Assembly: GCA_047519745.1 (NCBI GenBank)
Contig: JAPVSJ010000018.1
Coordinates: 1-16,036 of the forward strand
Length of the DNA stretch: 16,036 nt
Source: VRUE01 sp047519745
GTDB lineage: Bacteria > Actinomycetota > Thermoleophilia > Solirubrobacterales > 70-9
Reading direction: 5' to 3'
A model generated the notes under the pieces. That model was not told the origin of the DNA. It saw only the letters and a list, made by a program, of their open reading frames with translations, and did no database searches. This document shows positions 15,529 through 16,036 of the stretch, piece after piece. The number at the start of each line of letters is the position of its first letter. The stretch's first letter is position 1. The translations under genes and the position numbers were made by a program.

Positions 15529-16036
15529 ATGAGAGGCGCGAGCGTCGAAGTCGAGCGGGTCTCGAAGAGCTACGGCCGGATCGAGGCCCTGCACGACGTC
15601 TCGCTGGCGGTCGCCCCCGGCGAGGTCGTGGCGCTCACGGGGCCCTCCGGCTGCGGCAAGACGACGCTGCTCAACGTGATCGCCTCGATCGAGCGCGCCG
15701 ACTCCGGACGGGTGACGGTCAACGGCACCGTCGTCACCGAGCTGACCCATCCGACCTCCTACCGCCGCGACACGATCGGCATCGTCTTCCAACTCCACCA
15801 CCTGATGCCGATGCTCACGGCGCGTGCCAACGTCGAGTTGCCGCTGATCGCGGTCGGGGTGCCGAGAGCGGAGCGGCGCCGTCGCGCAGAGGAGCTGCTG
15901 GCCGAGGTCGGGCTGAGCGAGCGGGCCGAGCAGCGGCCCTCCGTCCTCTCCGGCGGCGAGCGCCAGCGGGTCGCGGTGGCGCGGGCGCTGGCCAACGAGC
16001 CGCGCCTTCTGCTCGCCGACGAGCCGACCGGCTCGC
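15529..16036 (+). CDS. ABC transporter ATPase, LolD/MacB/FtsE type (partial, runs off the window)
   Basis: The 169 visible residues cover most of an ABC nucleotide-binding domain. Walker A is GPSGCGKTT (38-46), Q-loop Gln88 (GIVFQLHHLMP), signature LSGGERQRVAVARAL (140-154), Walker B LLLADEPTG (160-168, Asp164-Glu165). The short spacing and IVFQ..HLMP pattern fit the group that pairs with FtsX-like permeases for lipoprotein or peptide export (LolD, MacB, FtsE), which usually follow in the same operon. The substrate is unknown. The ATG at 15529 directly follows a GGAG; an in-frame TTG at 15496 would add 11 residues. The gene is cut at the window edge before the D-loop and H-loop. Confidence 0.93.
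   Translation, partial: MRGASVEVERVSKSYGRIEALHDVSLAVAPGEVVALTGPSGCGKTTLLNVIASIERADSGRVTVNGTVVTELTHPTSYRRDTIGIVFQLHHLMPMLTARANVELPLIAVGVPRAERRRRAEELLAEVGLSERAEQRPSVLSGGERQRVAVARALANEPRLLLADEPTGS

Overview
The window is GC-rich, compact bacterial DNA with many GTG/TTG starts and stop/start overlaps of the ATGA, GTGA and TTGA kind. The protein families and their style suggest an actinobacterium, most likely of the class Thermoleophilia (Solirubrobacterales-like). They include a Gram-positive SecG, actinobacterial AlkB plus rubredoxin, DUF2252, and two secreted orphan types I associate with that class. The taxonomic placement is inference from gene content and style, not from a marker gene.

Layout. 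(1) About 1-4964, plus strand: the end of a cytochrome c maturation operon (ccmE, ccmF) running almost without gaps into a secreted trypsin/V8-like serine protease and a secreted two-domain orphan. (2) 4986-5210, minus strand: secG, convergent with that operon. (3) 5211-5346: an intergenic region shared by the divergent secG and alkB genes, with a long interrupted palindrome and, just before alkB, a strong Shine-Dalgarno site. (4) 5347-7351: an alkane oxidation cassette of alkB, a 58-residue rubredoxin and a TetR regulator, which overlap or abut. (5) 7463-8130: a VapBC-type toxin-antitoxin pair whose likely operator covers the antitoxin start codon. (6) 8140-11179: a 14-TM-type MFS exporter followed 4 nt later by a DUF2252 kinase-fold protein. 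(7) 11306-14352: a two-gene signalling operon with a PAS hybrid histidine kinase (kinase plus receiver) and a REC-PAS-HD-GYP response regulator, preceded by an AT-rich promoter region with inverted repeats. (8) 14449-15039: a decayed glutamate/leucine dehydrogenase lacking its substrate domain and C-terminus. (9) 15068-16036: a small lipoprotein and the start of a LolD/MacB-type ABC ATPase that runs off the window.

How the genes work together. CcmE carries heme to CcmF for attachment to apocytochromes. AlkB hydroxylates alkanes using electrons passed through the adjacent rubredoxin, and the TetR protein probably senses substrate or product and represses the cassette through the palindrome. 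The hybrid kinase and HD-GYP regulator form a sensory route ending in cyclic-di-GMP breakdown.

I found no CRISPR array, insertion sequence, tRNA, rRNA or prophage gene, and no clear new multi-gene defence or mobile system. The most unusual items are a CcmE with a CxxxF heme motif (Cys instead of His, Phe instead of Tyr), a CcmF with a CcmI-like cytoplasmic tail, the nested palindromes before alkB, the operator-on-start-codon layout of the toxin-antitoxin pair, and the dehydrogenase remnant with an apparent internal deletion.
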